Source: Apodemus sylvaticus
Lineage: Eukaryota > Chordata > Mammalia > Rodentia > Muridae
Direction: 5' to 3'
Length of the DNA: 64,000 nucleotides
Assembly (NCBI RefSeq): GCF_947179515.1
Contig: NC_067477.1
Span: 128,332,896 to 128,396,895, forward strand
Shown: positions 13,006 to 25,155 of the stretch, in pieces
Numbering within the stretch: the stretch's first letter is position 1
Layout: every line of letters begins with the position of its first letter
The notes under the pieces: model-generated
What the model was told of the DNA's origin: nothing
The model's input: the letters and a program-made list of their open reading frames with translations, nothing else
The model's database searches: none
Program-made: the position numbers and the translations under genes

Positions 13006-13237
13006 GAAATTACTAGGGCTCTTGTTTAAAAACAACAGAATTAAGCTTAATTTAGGTAGAAAATATATAAATGTCTAAAAAGAATAATCAGAAAGGCTAA
13101 CCAAAGCAAACAAACAACTGTGGGGTGAGCTTCTAAAAGTCTGATACAAATGTAGTTCTTCAGCAACTTGACACTCATGAGTGACTTTTGACTCTAAGAC
13201 TGTGCTACTTAGAAACACAAACCAAAGGCAAAGGAAA

Positions 13238-13400
13238 ACTCAGCTGAGCGTGTGCTGCACACCTTTAATCTTACTGGTGAGGCAGAGGCAGGTGTTTCTC
13301 TGAGTTCGAATCCAGCCTAGTCTGAGAGAGAGTTCCAAAACAACCAGTGCTTCACAGAGAAACCAGATCAGAAAAAACAAAAACAAACAAACAACAATAA
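13238..13400 (+). mobile_element. Old B1 SINE
   Basis: cacctttaatcttactggtgagg … tcacagagaaaccagatcag with a CAAA-rich tail. Confidence 0.75.
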
Positions 13401-13619
13401 CAAAGACTAAACAAAATCTCCTCACCCCTCCCTCTGTGTGAACATATGTACATATGTGCTTGTGTGTAAAGGCCTGACACAAACTCAAGTGACATGCCCA
13501 GGAACTGTGTCCATAGCCCAGGGTTATTGACTCTGGACTTTTACAGACTCCATGGAGAAATTTGGCTAGGGCTTGCTACCCTAGCTCACATTTAACTAAT
13601 TTTATTACATGTCCCAGAT

Positions 13620-13960
13620 CCCCTGCATAGGAGTGGCACTGCCCGAGTGGTCTACCCAAGTCCTCTCACAGCAATCACTAATAATAATTTTAAAAATCCC
13701 CCAAAGATTTGCCTAGAGGACAATCTAATGGAGTCACTTTCTCAACTGAATTCTCTTTTCCTAGATGACCATAGTTTTTGTCACATTGATAAAAATAAAA
13801 AAATAAAAAGCTACCTAGTAAAGAAAAGTGTGGAAGTATGGGAAAATATCCAGCATCATCAGGCATTAGGGAAATGCAAATCAGAATCAGGAGAGGGTGT
13901 GACTTTCTAACACATTAGGATGGCTGTCATAACTCTAGTGGCAGATATGGGAAGCCTCCC
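13620..13960. repeat. Old LTR and L1 relics
   Basis: aaagatttgcctagaggacaatctaatgg resembles a rodent LTR fragment. gcattagggaaatgcaaatca with attaggatggctgtcat is an ancient L1 ORF2-end relic. Confidence 0.4.
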
Positions 13961-14885
13961 TTTTAATGGTCGGTTAGTCAGGGTGCTCCAGGAGATACCC
14001 CAAACAACAGAGGCTTACTGTTGGTTGCTCCCCAGAGCTTCCAGGTTAGCTTGCAGAAGACACCACACACTGCAGACAAGACTTGAGGAACAGAGCTGGA
14101 GCTCACTCAGGCCTAGCTCTCTTAACTTGTTGGTTGTAAGCCTTGGTCTTTAAGGGCTGGGTCACCCCTCCAGCAACTGGCTCCCATTGTATCAAGAGGG
14201 GCCTTTCAAGTTCCAGGGAAGAAAAGAATCAATGGTCCTACCCAGTGATAAAGCCTGAGGTCACTGTAAAGCAAGATAACCACTGGCCAAGCAAGATATC
14301 CCCCGATAGTGTGATAGTGGCACATACATCTTGGAGGTAACCAACAGCTGTCTAGTCAACCTTGAGGTCCACTCAATAAGGATCCATGTCTGGTACTGCA
14401 AACCTAGCCAGCTGCCTGGGATGGAAAAGTCCAGACCACAGAGGGACCCTGCCACTATCATTTCCTTAAATTAATATAGTTTATAACTGCATTCTAATAG
14501 CTGTATTCTAAATACTTACATGTCCCCATACCCACAGAGAAGTGTAACTCTCACCCCTCATCAAAGAATCGTTTTTGCAGAGGTTAGTAAAACTAGTCAA
14601 GATGGAGAGAATGAACAACACAGGCAACCCCGCCCGCCTCAGTTTCCATGTCTACTCTACAACCCCACATCTAAGGCTTGGAACATTGCAGAAGAGGGAC
14701 CGAAAAGATTGTAAGAGCCAAAGGCCAGTTTGCCAGATTTGAGAGACTGCCTTCTAGATTCAACAGATGCTGCACCGGCGAAATCTCAACAATTCGATTG
14801 CACAAATGAGACCTACCTAAGGACCACACTGGTCGCCAGGCTCATGTGGATGGGGGACATTTTCCTAGGCCCCACCCCTTACTCA
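13961..14885. other. No gene seen
   Basis: No repeat or coding signal recognised. Confidence 0.55.
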
Positions 14886-15056
14886 ATGGGTCTCAGCCTT
14901 CCTAATTTAGCTGAGACCCTTTAATACAGTTCTCGTGTTGTGGTGACCGCCAACCATAATTTTTCTTTTGCTACTGTTATAAATTGTAATGTAAATACTT
15001 TTGGAGACTGAGGTTTGCCAGGGGGGTGTCGACCCAAAGGTTGAGAACCACTGTCT
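14886..15056. mobile_element. hAT-Charlie-type DNA transposon fossil (URR1-like)
   Basis: gggtctcagccttcctaattt … gtcgacccaaaggttgagaaccactg; same family as 6446-6680, opposite orientation, internally shortened. Confidence 0.7.
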
Positions 15057-15946
15057 TAGGTGAAGAATTGCAGTCACTGGATATTGTGAAAGGAAGAATC
15101 AGGTTTCCCCACTGATGAGTCCCTTGATAGGTTATTCCATCCCAAGTGGTCAGTCTTAAACACATCGTTAATGAGCAACACCAAACGACCTCAGCAGATT
15201 TCTACGTTTTTCACGCTTCTGCAATCCCAGTTCCACTGAACTCAGACTGGCCCTGGGACTCACATTGATTATAGGAAACAGCACAAATGGTAACTTGCCA
15301 TTTCTGGCCTCAGTCTGAAGGCCTGGTTGTTTCTGCTTTGACACATTTTGGAGCTGTAAGCAGAGAAAGGAGGTAATTATGTAACGAGCTTAAATGAGAG
15401 AAAGACAGAGAGGACTGACTGTCCAAGTGAATCAGCCATTCTCCACCTTCTAGTAGAGACCGGGGTGATGCCATCTTGGCTGGTCAGCCCCCAGCCAGTC
15501 CTGGATTATCTGAGGTCAGCCACATGAGTTCCAGGGTCTGAGGAGCCAGAACAAAGACTCAGGCTGCTGAGTCCCGCTAACCCCGGAGAACTGTGGGAGA
15601 TAATGCTACGACTGTTGGTTTTAGACCTCACATTTGGGGTTGTTATGTAAGCAGAGATAACCGAACCAGGCACGTTTAATCTTCTGTTGGGTCACCCACT
15701 TCCTGCTCAAGTTCTAGAGAACACCGGCCCAAAATTCCAAGAACTGAAGAGAGTGAAGGGCTGAGGTGAGAGATAGGTCTGTAGTGAGGCAGCGAGAGCC
15801 CTCCCTACACAGTGCGAACCTGGAGGGAAAGGATCCCCTGCAGCTGGGGCATTGGCTGGGTTTTATATCTCTAAGGGAAAATTCAAATGTGAAAGTTTCG
15901 TTTTATGCCATCATTATTTTCTGCTTCTGTCTTCCTTCTTCCTAAT
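15057..15946. other. No gene seen
   Basis: Unique-looking sequence without a recognisable feature. Confidence 0.55.
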
Positions 15947-16325
15947 TGTCGTAGTTTGCTTTCTAGTGTTGTGATAAACCCCACAACCAAAAGCCACTTG
16001 GGGAGGAAAGTGCTTGTTTCAGTGTTTCATTGTGAGGTTGTATCCTACCGTTAAGGGGTGTGTCAGGTCAGGAACCTGGGGCAGGAACTGAAGTGGAGTC
16101 AGTGGAGACTGGAATCTTCCTCTTGGCTTGCTTCGTTTGCTTTCTTATACATCCCGGGATCCCCTGGCCAGGGATGCTATTGATCATGGTGGGCTGGGCC
16201 CTTCCACAACAATCCTCAATGAAGCAAATTCTCCACAGGCTTGTGTATGGGCTAATCTGTCAGGGGTATTGCCACAGCTGAGGTTCCCTCTTTTCTGATG
16301 ACTCTAGCTTGTGTCAAATTGATTT
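15947..16325 (-). mobile_element. LTR of the same broad group, older
   Basis: Landmarks tgtcgtagtttgct, cacttggggaggaaagtg and agcttgtgtcaaattga match the LTR group in the minus orientation. The ends are diverged. Confidence 0.6.
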
Positions 16326-16879
16326 AAAAAAAACAACAACAAAAACGAACAATAACAAAGCCATACACCAGTCCTTTATCAAGGCTCCCATTCATATTTT
16401 TGTGAAATCAAGTTTATGGCCTTGACTTTGTGGATGCTATACCCTAGCAACCCCGTAAGAAGGACATCTATTCAACGCCTTCCTGTAGACTCTACAGCTT
16501 GGAGAAACTTACCTGGTTTGGGTGTGGCTCTTCAATTTGCTCGGGGGAAAGAGATGATCTGTAAACCGACGGGACAGCTGAGCACAACTGTCTGGAGGCA
16601 ACGTGACTCTCCACTGAGCTGTCTGTCCCTCTGGCCTCTGACCCCAAGAAAGGACTATCCCCTGTCAGGGCCTTCGGTGTAGCCTGAGTGCCTGATAAGT
16701 CATTCAGACCTGCTCCCAACCTGCAACCTGGAGGAGACCTGAGGCAGCCAGATCACAGCAACTGACCCCAAACAGGACGAGGACACAAACATCTGCTGCT
16801 GGAGACAGCAAAGACCTTTGAGTTCATTGTGCTGTATAGTCTAGCAAGACTCAATGAAGTCCAAACTTTGGAAGTTTCC
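16326..16879. other. No gene seen
   Basis: Short open frames only, none with a recognisable domain. Confidence 0.55.
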
Positions 16880-17345
16880 AGAAGGGAAAGATGGTTCGGC
16901 CAGTAAGAGTACTTACAGCCTAGCCTGACTTCTTGAGTTCTAGTCCCCTAACCTTTATCATGGAAAGAGAAGTGATTCCTGCCGTCTTGTCCTCTGGCCT
17001 TCACCTTGATGTCCCCCACCCCTCTCAATACGTGTGAAAGAAAACGAAGGAGGAGAGGAGAAGGAATTCTATCTTCAGTGAGGCCTACGAATTCCCACAT
17101 CCCCTGTCTACATCATGAAATCAAAGAAGGAAATGAGAGTCTGTGGAAATAAGGCAGTCAGAAAAGTGCCCTCGGGGTAAGCACGAGGACCTGAGGTAAA
17201 CGCCCAGCATCCGTGTGAGAAGTGAAGTGGGTGTACTTGCTGCTCTGTGGGCCTAGCGTAAGCGGGCAGTGACAGGCTGGTCCCTGGCGGCCAAAGTCTA
17301 GTCAGCCTAGCCAACCCATGAATGCAGGGCTCAGGGAGAAACAGT
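16880..17345 (+). mobile_element. Two old tRNA/B4-type SINEs
   Basis: 16880-17040 has a B2-like head, badly diverged. 17145-17345 reads gtaagcacgaggacctgagg … aacccatgaatgcagggctc, a B4/RSINE pattern. Confidence 0.45.
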
Positions 17346-17423
17346 TTCAACACACACGCATGCACACACACATTCATGCTTCTGTTGAGGAAGATACCCA
17401 GTATTGACCTTTAGCCTCCACCC

Positions 17424-17449
17424 ATATACATATATATATATATATACAT
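17424..17449. repeat. TA microsatellite
   Basis: catatacatatatatatatatatacata. Confidence 0.8.
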
Positions 17450-19347
17450 ACACTAAACACAAAAGGAAGATATGTTGAATTTTTATCCCACCAAAATGAT
17501 GACAATCTACATCTATATCATTATTCAATATCTGAATCTACCAATATGGATATTTCATGTGTATGGTGGCATTTTAGACTCGATACTCTGGCCTTGGCTT
17601 TTTATACTTCTTTGAAATTATTCAATATAAATGCATGTTGGTCTACTTAAATCTATGATCATCCCTTTGATCCCCTAAGCCATTTTGAGATCCTATTTGT
17701 GTAAGATTTATAGAATAATAACATGCATAGTGTTCATGAGTTATCAACTGAAACTAAGTAACCTACCAGATGACCAAGTCCTGGAGAGCTTTGGCACCCT
17801 GTAAACCCGTGAGTGGCCTCTCAAATGTACAGGAAATCCTCAGTCAGATGCAGGCTTGCCATTTGCTCTTACAAATTCCCGCAGTGACACAATCATTGTG
17901 CCCTTTGTCCTAGTGACTTGGCCTTTGGAGCTAGAGAAGCAGTCTGGCTCTGGCTCCTGATCTAAGGAGATACTGGGGAACTGGCCGCCAGAAGGCGAGA
18001 GGCAGGTCATAGACTATGGATCTTAATCCCCCTTTCTTCTCCACTGTGGGACCAACCCTCACACACACCCACAACATGTCTCTTTTGCTTGCCAACAATT
18101 AGAAACACAGCACAGAAATTCACCATTTGGTCCTGCCGGAACTGTAAGGCCAGTCCTTAGCTGGAGGAACAGGCTTTCGAGACCATTCTGTCTGTCCTGT
18201 CTGAGTTTCTCTTCTGTCATCGCCAGATGGATGCTGAGAGACAATATCAAGGAGGAGAGAGACACAGGCTCAGACTCCGATAGTCCTAAAAGCCTTCTGC
18301 GGCTGCACCTTGTCTGTTCCATTATGGTAGTGATCATATTTAAACAAGCAACCTTAAAAACAAACAAAACCCATCTATTTTGGAATGGTTATAGACTTAT
18401 AGAAAAGTCATCATGATAATACTGGTAATTCCTCCATGATACATGAAGTACGTCTAATGGCAACATTGCAGGTTACTGTGGCACCCAAACTAACAATGGC
18501 ACGTTACTGCTGACAGATTTTATTTGGATTTCTCTAGTTTTTCCATTAAAAAAAAGCCCAATGTTTGGCTCTCCCCTATCCTACTATCCACTCCAGGACC
18601 ACACCTTTCTTCCCTGATCATGCAATGTTTACTCCTCCTGAGTGGTAGTTTCTCAGTCCTTCTTTTTCATAACCTTGATGGGTTTTGTGTTTGTTTGACT
18701 GGCTAATTGATTGAGATGTATTCTCAAGGGCTTTGTCTACCCATCCTCCCAAGGTCTGAACAACAAACAGAGGCCCAAGTTCAACCTGCCCCAGGGAACC
18801 AGTGAGTTTACTGGGCTTCGTGATGGAGCTCAGGCGAGAAGTCACAGAGGTCTGGACATTCCTTCCTCAAACAGCCGCACCTGAGAGCCCGACATAGCAC
18901 GGAGCACGGTTGAGGCCTTCCTCACAGCTGCCCAGATGGAGGCCTCCTATTCAAGCCTTCCTCTATACACTCTAGCACCTCCCCCAGGCCATCTGCAGCA
19001 GTACCAGATGGTACAGAGCAGCTGGATACTCAAGGCAGGAATCTCCTGCCCTAGTCTGCCCCTCTGGGCGGGGTTGTCAATTGACCAGCTGGGATGAACT
19101 TTCAGGAGGGAGTGGAGCTAAATGCCCCAAGACGACAGTTGCTTGGCTCAGAAGACACCCACTTTTGACAGATGGTGTCCAGTAACCCAGGCTGGTCCTG
19201 AACTAACTTTTTAGTTCAAGGGTGACCTTGGATTCCTGGTCCTCTTGGCTTGGTGTGGACTGCCACACCTGGTTTATGCAGGGAGCTATATCCCTAGCTC
19301 TAATACGTGTATACCTTTGTAAGATTCACTTATATTTGTTTTGTGTT
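17450..19347. other. No gene seen
   Basis: 1.9 kb of unique-looking intergenic sequence, the longest such stretch in the window. No splice-bounded coding piece was recognised. Confidence 0.55.
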
Positions 19348-19758
19348 TGTCTTAGGGTTTCTATTGCTGTGATAAACTACCATGACCAAAAGCAACTTGG
19401 GGAGGAAAGGGTTGTTTCATCTTACAACTCTCAGGTCATAACTCCATCCCTGAGGGAAGTCAGGGCAAGAACTCAAGGCAGGAACCTGGAGGCAGGAATT
19501 GAAGCAGAGACCATGGAAAAGTACTGTTTAATGTTTTTATTATTCATGGCTTGTTCAGCCTGCTTTCCCGTACAACTCAGGACCACATGCCTGGGGTGGG
19601 ATCCTCCCCTGCCTCCCTTCACTCCTGTCAGCTGGATCTGTTCACATTACTCAAGAAAACTCACAGACTTGCATACAGGCAACCTGACAGGAGCATTTTC
19701 TCAAGTGAGGTTCCTCTTTCCAGATAACTCTAGCATGTGTCAAATCAACAAACCAATG
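19348..19758 (-). mobile_element. LTR of the same broad group, older
   Basis: It carries the group landmarks tgtcttagggtttctattgctg, aacttggggaggaaagg and the tgtgtcaaatcaac end. A 195-codon open frame on the plus strand across it does not resemble a protein and is a chance reading of the LTR. Confidence 0.65.
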
Positions 19759-20489
19759 AAGCAGAACAATGTATATATATCCTACACAAAGATGCACAGG
19801 GAGATGTGAGCCACTAATGTAGGTGCTGGGGACAGAACCCAGATCCCCTTACAAAAGTGCTCTTAAACTTTGACCCATCTCTCCATCTCCTGTCCTTGAC
19901 AGTTTTGTGGAGGACTGGCCAGATGTTTAGCAGATCTCACCCTCAACCTGGGTTCATCTGATGTCCCTTTCTCATGGTTAGACTGAGGTTATGGGTTATG
20001 GGGCTGAGACTACAGGTCAAAGATAGGACATCACGATTTCTCAATGGTGATACCTGGATGACGTGGCTCCAGTGCGCCTCCAGGTCCGTCCGCTGTAATG
20101 TCACTGCTTCCTCATTCTCATGGTCTGCTACTTGGAGAGTGTGAAGCCCACCCTGTACTCAAAGGGCAGGGAGCCAATCCCCGACTCTTGGAGTGCATCC
20201 ACATATTTTATTTGAAATGGCTTACTAGGAAAACTGCTTCTGATTCCCCCTCTTCTCCTCCCCCCCCCCCCCCGCTTATTTAGTTATCTAATTAATTGTA
20301 TACACAAGCACATTTTTCATTAAATGCATAATCCTGTGTAGGGATACATGCTCTGCCTTCAGTAAAGTGAACAGAAGACCACCTTGGAGTGCGTAGTGGA
20401 CATTAGATTGGGGCGTCTGAGAACAGACACCCAAACATCAACAACTGCCCAGGGCCAGGTATCTAACTTCTCAACTCAAAAATATGGAT
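19759..20489. other. No gene seen
   Basis: A SINE-like scrap at about 19805-19890, otherwise nothing apart from the C-run at 20260. Confidence 0.5.
20260..20273. repeat. C homopolymer run
   Basis: 14 consecutive C. Confidence 0.9.
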
Positions 20490-20690
20490 ATTGAGGCCTG
20501 TGAGATGGCTCGGCCTGTAAAGGGGCTTGCTGCCAACCTGGTGGCCAGAGTTCAGTCTCCCAGACGATGCAGAAGGAAAGAACGGGCTTCTGTGAGCTGT
20601 CTTCTGACCTCTACATGTGTGCCATAGCATGTGAGGATGTACATACACACACACACACACACACAGTAATAAAAACAAAAACCCAATACT
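20490..20690 (+). mobile_element. B3-type SINE with CA run
   Basis: ggcctgtgagatggctcggc … catgtgtgccatagcatgtg, CA run 20641-20664, then an A-rich tail. Confidence 0.7.
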
Positions 20691-20704
20691 ATATTATCTA
20701 TGTT

Positions 20705-20934
20705 TATTGCTACAGTATTCCTAACAGTTAAAAAATAGAATCAGCTTAAATGTCTATCAGTGGAGGAATGGGTAAAGAAAATGTGGCATGGTATACACAA
20801 TGGAACTCTTTAACCATAAAGAATGAATTAATGACATTTTCAGGAAAATGGATAGAACTGGAGATCATTCTGTTATGTGAAGTACACCAAATTTGAAAAG
20901 ACAAAGGCAAAATGTTTTCTTCATTTATGGAATT
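20705..20934 (+). mobile_element. Old L1 ORF2 3' fragment
   Basis: Phrases such as tgtctatcagtggaggaatgg and aaaatggatagaactggagatc are degraded L1 ORF2 C-terminal sequence. It abuts the CATGTG array. Confidence 0.65.
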
Positions 20935-21684
20935 TATGTGTGCATGTGTATGTGTGTGTGCATGTGTGTGTATGTTTGTGCATGTGTGTGAATGTGTATG
21001 TGTGCACTGTGTACATGTGTATGTGTGCATGTGCATGTGTGTGTGCATGTGTATGTGTGCATGTGTGTATACATGTGTGTGCATATGTGTGTGCATGTGT
21101 ATGTGTGCATGTGTATGTGTGCATGTGTATGTGTGCATGTGCATGTGTGTGTGCATGCGTATGTGTGCATGTGCATGTATTGTGTGTGCATGTGTATGTG
21201 TGTGCATGTGTGTGTACATGTGTGCATGTGTATATATATTGTGTGTGCATGTGTGTACGTGTGCATGTGTATGTGTGCATATGTACATGTGTGTGCATGT
21301 GTGTGTTGTATGTGCGTGTATGTGAACATGTGTGTGCATGTGTATGTGTGCATGTGTGTATACATGTGTGTGCATATGTGTGTGCATGTGTATGTGTGCA
21401 TGTGTGTACATGTGTGCATGTGTATGTGTGCATGTGCATGTGTGTGTGCATGCGTATGTGTGCATGTGTGTATATGTGTGCATGTGCATGTATTGTGTGT
21501 GCATGTGTATGTGTGTGCATGTGTGTGTACATGTGTGCATGTGTATATATATTGTGTGTGCATGTGTGTACGTGTGCATGTGTATGTGTGCATGTGTACA
21601 TGTGTGTGCATGTGTGTGTTGTATGTGCGTGTATGTGAACATGTGTGTGCATGTGTTGTGTTGTATGTGCATGTGTATGTGTAG
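20935..21684. repeat. 750-bp CATGTG/TG array with about 313-bp duplication
   Basis: The array is built from tgtgcatgtg and tgtgtatgtg units. A distinctive block (gtattgtgtgtgcatg … ttgtatgtgcgtgtatgtgaac) occurs at about 21177 and again at about 21489. The ttgta landmark is at 21306 and 21619, about 313 bp apart. Confidence 0.9.
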
Positions 21685-21689
21685 GTCAT

Positions 21690-21950
21690 GGAAGTAGCAA
21701 GGGGACTGGAAGAGCAAGGATTAAATCCTAAAACATGGAAGGAGAGGGGAAGAGCAGGCAATGGAAGGCATGTGGCACAAAAGAGTAAACAAGTTTGGGG
21801 AGGAAGAGGTAAGACAGGGTCAAGGGGCATGGAGGACGGCAATGGGGAGGAGTCAAACGAGGACAAAGTATAATAGGAAGCATGTATGGCAATGTGACGA
21901 CGGAAGCCATCATAGTGAATGCCAACTTAAAAACAGACTTAGAAGGAGAG
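21690..21950 (+). mobile_element. Old L1 3' UTR-like sequence
   Basis: G/A-rich sequence resembling an L1 3' UTR on the far side of the array from 20705-20934. It may be the continuation of the same L1 split by the expanded array. Confidence 0.4.
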
Positions 21951-22087
21951 AGGAGGGGACTCAGACAGCAGTCCGTACCCAGCATGCATTGAGCCCTGGG
22001 TTTGATTCCCAGCACCACAGAACCTGGGGCTGCCGGCACACATCAGTAATTCTAACACTCAGGAAGTGCAGGCAGAAGTTCAGGGTC

Positions 22088-22876
22088 TAAGAATTTCATG
22101 AATTCATTGTTTTTAATAGCTGAGTAGTATTCCATTGTGTAAATATACCACATTTTCTGTATCTATTCCTCCACTGAGGGACATCTGGGTTCTTTCCAAC
22201 TTCTGGCTATGATAAATAGGGCTGCTGTGGATGGATCTGGAAAATATCATCCTAAGTGAGGTAACCCAATCACAAAAGAATACACATAGAATACAGTCAC
22301 TGATAAGTGGATTATTAGCTCAGAAACTCTGAATATCCAAGACACAATTCACATATCAAATGACTCCCAAGAAGGAAGGAAGGAGAGGCCCCCTAATCCT
22401 GAGAAGACTTGCTCCAGCATTGTAGGGGAACACCAGGACAGAGAAGTAGGAGGGGGTTGATAGGAGAATGGGCAGAAGGAAGAGGGCTTAGGGAACTTAT
22501 GGGGAGGTGGGAACCGGGAAAGGGAAAATTATTTGGAATGTAAACATAGAATATATAAAATAAAAAATATGATAAAAAGCAATCCTATGAGGGGGATTTA
22601 CAGCTCTAAGTACCTACATTAAATGTTCAGAAAGAACACAAATAAGTGACTTGATGATGCCACTCAAAGATTTGGAAAAAGAAGAGCAAGCCAAACCTAA
22701 AACCCATAGCTGGTAATAAATAAAAAAAAAAAAAAATCAGAGCAGAAACTAATAGAAACATAAAAAAGGATCAGTGGAGCCTAAGAGCTGGTTCTTTCAG
22801 AAGGTAAACAAGATTGACAGACCCTTCCCCATGAACAAAAAGAGAGATTTAATAAAACCAAATTAAAAAAAAAAAA
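22088..22876 (+). mobile_element. L1 insertion with 5' inversion and 3' extension
   Basis: A 14-bp duplication agaagttcagggtc (22074-22087 and 22877-22890) bounds one insertion made of three parts: an inverted L1 ORF2 piece (22088-22227, minus), the L1 3' end in plus orientation (22228-22570), and about 300 bp of older L1 ORF2-like sequence ending in aataaaacc and a poly(A) run. This fits twin priming plus read-through transduction. Confidence 0.75.
22571..22876 (+). mobile_element. Transduced older L1 ORF2 piece
   Basis: This segment follows the L1 3' end, contains its own internal A-run (about 22720), and ends with aataaa plus poly(A) just before the target duplication. Confidence 0.6.
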
Positions 22877-22960
22877 AGAAGTTCAGGGTCATCCTCCATT
22901 ACATAACAAGTTTGAGGCCAGCCTGGGCTATAGGAGACGCTGTCTCAAAACAATACCACC

Positions 22961-23499
22961 CAAAAACCAGAATGGATATTAAATATGAAGAATACTATAT
23001 TATATAGGGCTGTGAAGACAAGGCTCTGGAACACAGTCATATTGATTTATACTATTAGCCATCACTTCTTACATAATTTTAGCAAATTAAGAAACTATGT
23101 GCATGTCTGTACATGGCAGAAAAATGTAGAGAGAGAGCATGTGCAGCCTGAGGATCCACAGTCTTCAGTGACACAGAAACAGTGACTCCCAGTTTAATAA
23201 TACGTGACCCTGCCGCAAGTGTGGACAACGACCACCACCTCATACCACTGCTGGGAAGAGACCTTGCCTTCCTGAGGAGTGTCTTAGCAATGTGTACCGT
23301 AAGCAGCAACACGCTGCAGACTTGCTGACCCAGCAGTTCCATTCGAAGCTGCTTACCTAGAGGGAAATCTCATCCAGCAGACACTTGCAAAGATTTAGCC
23401 ATACAGATACTAAGGCATTGATTTCAAAAGCAAAAACTAGTAATAACTGAATGCCTATAGGATTATGAATGTTTAAAAATTAAATGCACTTATTTTACC
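22961..23499. other. No gene seen
   Basis: No recognisable feature. Confidence 0.55.
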
Positions 23500-23682
23500 T
23501 TATGCATGTGCATGTTTGGCCCGCCTGCATGTATGTGCACCACATGTAAGGCTATTGGATCCCCTGGAACTGGGGTTATGGATGGCTGTGAGACAATATG
23601 TGGGTGGTAGGGAATTGAATATGAGCCCTCTGCAAGAGCAACAAATACTCTTACCCACTGAGCCGTCTCTCTGGCCGCCGTT
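23500..23682 (-). mobile_element. B3-type SINE
   Basis: gcctgcatgtatgtgcaccac … cccactgagccgtctctctggcc reversed. Confidence 0.75.
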
Positions 23683-23818
23683 ATGAATACGTAATAGATT
23701 TAAGTATTCATAGTACTTCAAAGTGACAAGAGGTAGTTACAAAAGTTATGGCCAGTGTAATTTTATTTCTGTGAAACCCAGGTGTCTGTACAAACAGACC
23801 AAAACGGACATGTGTAGA

Positions 23819-23863
23819 TAATATAATATAATATAATATAATATAATATAATATAATATAATA
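23819..23863. repeat. (TATAA)n microsatellite
   Basis: About nine uninterrupted copies of a 5-bp ATAAT unit. Confidence 0.9.
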
Positions 23864-24148
23864 GCCACTCCTATCTCCAGTTCTGGAGACCATAAGTGAG
23901 TCTTCTTTGTGACTTTGTTTCTTTCTCTTTCAATTTGGGTTTATCTATACTTTCCAGATAGCCTATATTATTTATGGAAGAAGGAAAGCTACTTTTAACA
24001 CTCGTCCTAGAAAATTTGTAAAACACTCAATCCAGTTGCAAAACACTATTAAAGGATGATTAGACAAAGCACTCATTAAGCATTTAATTTGATAATTTTT
24101 TGAGATTGTCAGAAAATATTTGGAAAAAAATTATACTGAGTAGTTAGT

Positions 24149-25071
24149 TGTCGGGCCTGTGAATCCAGGGGTTTCCTGTTCTTCAGAATGCCACAGTGGA
24201 AAACTCGAGTTCCATTCCGATTCGGACTTTAGAGGCATTCTCTGTAGCCACTCACGTTCCTCATCTGAGAGCCTGCGGTGAGCTTACTGGGCATTCTTTC
24301 ATTCCAGAGGGGCATCCAGGTCTATCTGGGATCTGCCACTGTCTATGGCCAAAGAACTCGAGTGTGCTTATTAAGGCAAGCTCAAACAACAGCGACAACA
24401 AAGCGAACCACGCAGCCACAGCTAACTGCAAAACCACCGCGCAGTCCTAGATAGCGTTCATTTTCTCAAAAATGAAAGTTGAAAGTTGGACTAGGTTTTT
24501 TTTTTTTTTCTCTTTTGTAAAGCAACCCCACCCGGGATTCTACACCACAGAACTTACCTTGTTTGTTGCAGACAGGAAAGAGTACAGAACTCTAGCCGCA
24601 GACCAAGAAGCCAGAGAACACACACTAGCTGTCTAGCTTTTCGCGATGCTGGCCGAGCATGCGCCCTGGCTAGGGCCCGGGTCTCTGTCCTCACCTTGCC
24701 ATTCCATCTACAACGGGCCGCAGAAAAAGCTGTTTGTGTCATTTCACAATGTACCCGAACGGGACAGAGCCTACAAACCATCTTGCTTGACTGTTCATTG
24801 CCTACCATGAAGTCCCTGAGGGTCACTGCAGTTAAGAGCATGATTGGTTCTGGAGGTCAAAGGTTCGTATTTCTACCCGTGGATTTGTTTGGAAGAAACG
24901 AAGGGCCAGACCCCCACGCTGGCACCAGTTAATATGTCAGGCCTGGGGTTGCTTTACAAAAGAAAAAAAAGCCCATTTTCAACTTTCAGTTTTGAGAAAA
25001 TAAACACTATCTAGGAACTCTGCAGTGGTTTTCCAGTTAGCTCTGGCTGGGTGGTTCACTTTGGTGTTTTC
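24149..25071. mobile_element. LTR-like inverted-repeat block, unidentified
   Basis: The block opens TGTCGGGCCT. A TGTCAGGCCT lies at about 24935 and gaca at 25068-25071. Arms 24399-24528 and 24943-25065 are inverted copies (roughly 80-85% by eye) sharing tcctagatag and cttttgtaaagcaacccc. Between them, on the minus strand, a TGGTGCCAG sequence (primer-site-like) follows the right arm, and caacaaacaaggtaagt near 24556 looks like a splice donor. I see no coding frame of interest. It is probably an old LTR element that was rearranged. Confidence 0.5.
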
Positions 25072-25088
25072 GACATATTTTTAAACCC

Positions 25089-25155
25089 TTCCTTCTTTCT
25101 TTTCTTTTCTTTCTTTTTTCTTTCTTTCTTTTTCTTCCCTTTTTCCTTTCTTGAG
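25089..25155. repeat. Polypyrimidine CT/TTTC tract
   Basis: Almost pure C/T for about 67 bp. Confidence 0.85.

Larger units (their letters stand above)
21955..22960 (+). mobile_element. Old ID/B4-type SINE interrupted by L1 insertion
   Basis: The left half (21955-22087: gggtttgattcccagcacc … gaagttcagggtc) and right half (22891-22960: gtttgaggccagcctgggct … gtctcaaaac) form one SINE once the insertion at 22088-22876 is removed. Confidence 0.6.

Noticed and set aside
19222..19809. 195-codon open frame
   Set aside because: It lies almost entirely in a reversed LTR relic and shows no protein family resemblance.
20746..21866. Very long open frames (up to 323 codons) rich in His/Thr or Cys/Val on both strands
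   Set aside because: They are readings of the CATGTG array, present in several frames at once, with no domain or start context.
24554..24841. 95-codon minus-strand open frame in the LTR-like block
   Set aside because: Composition and position suggest LTR leader sequence; there is no recognisable domain.
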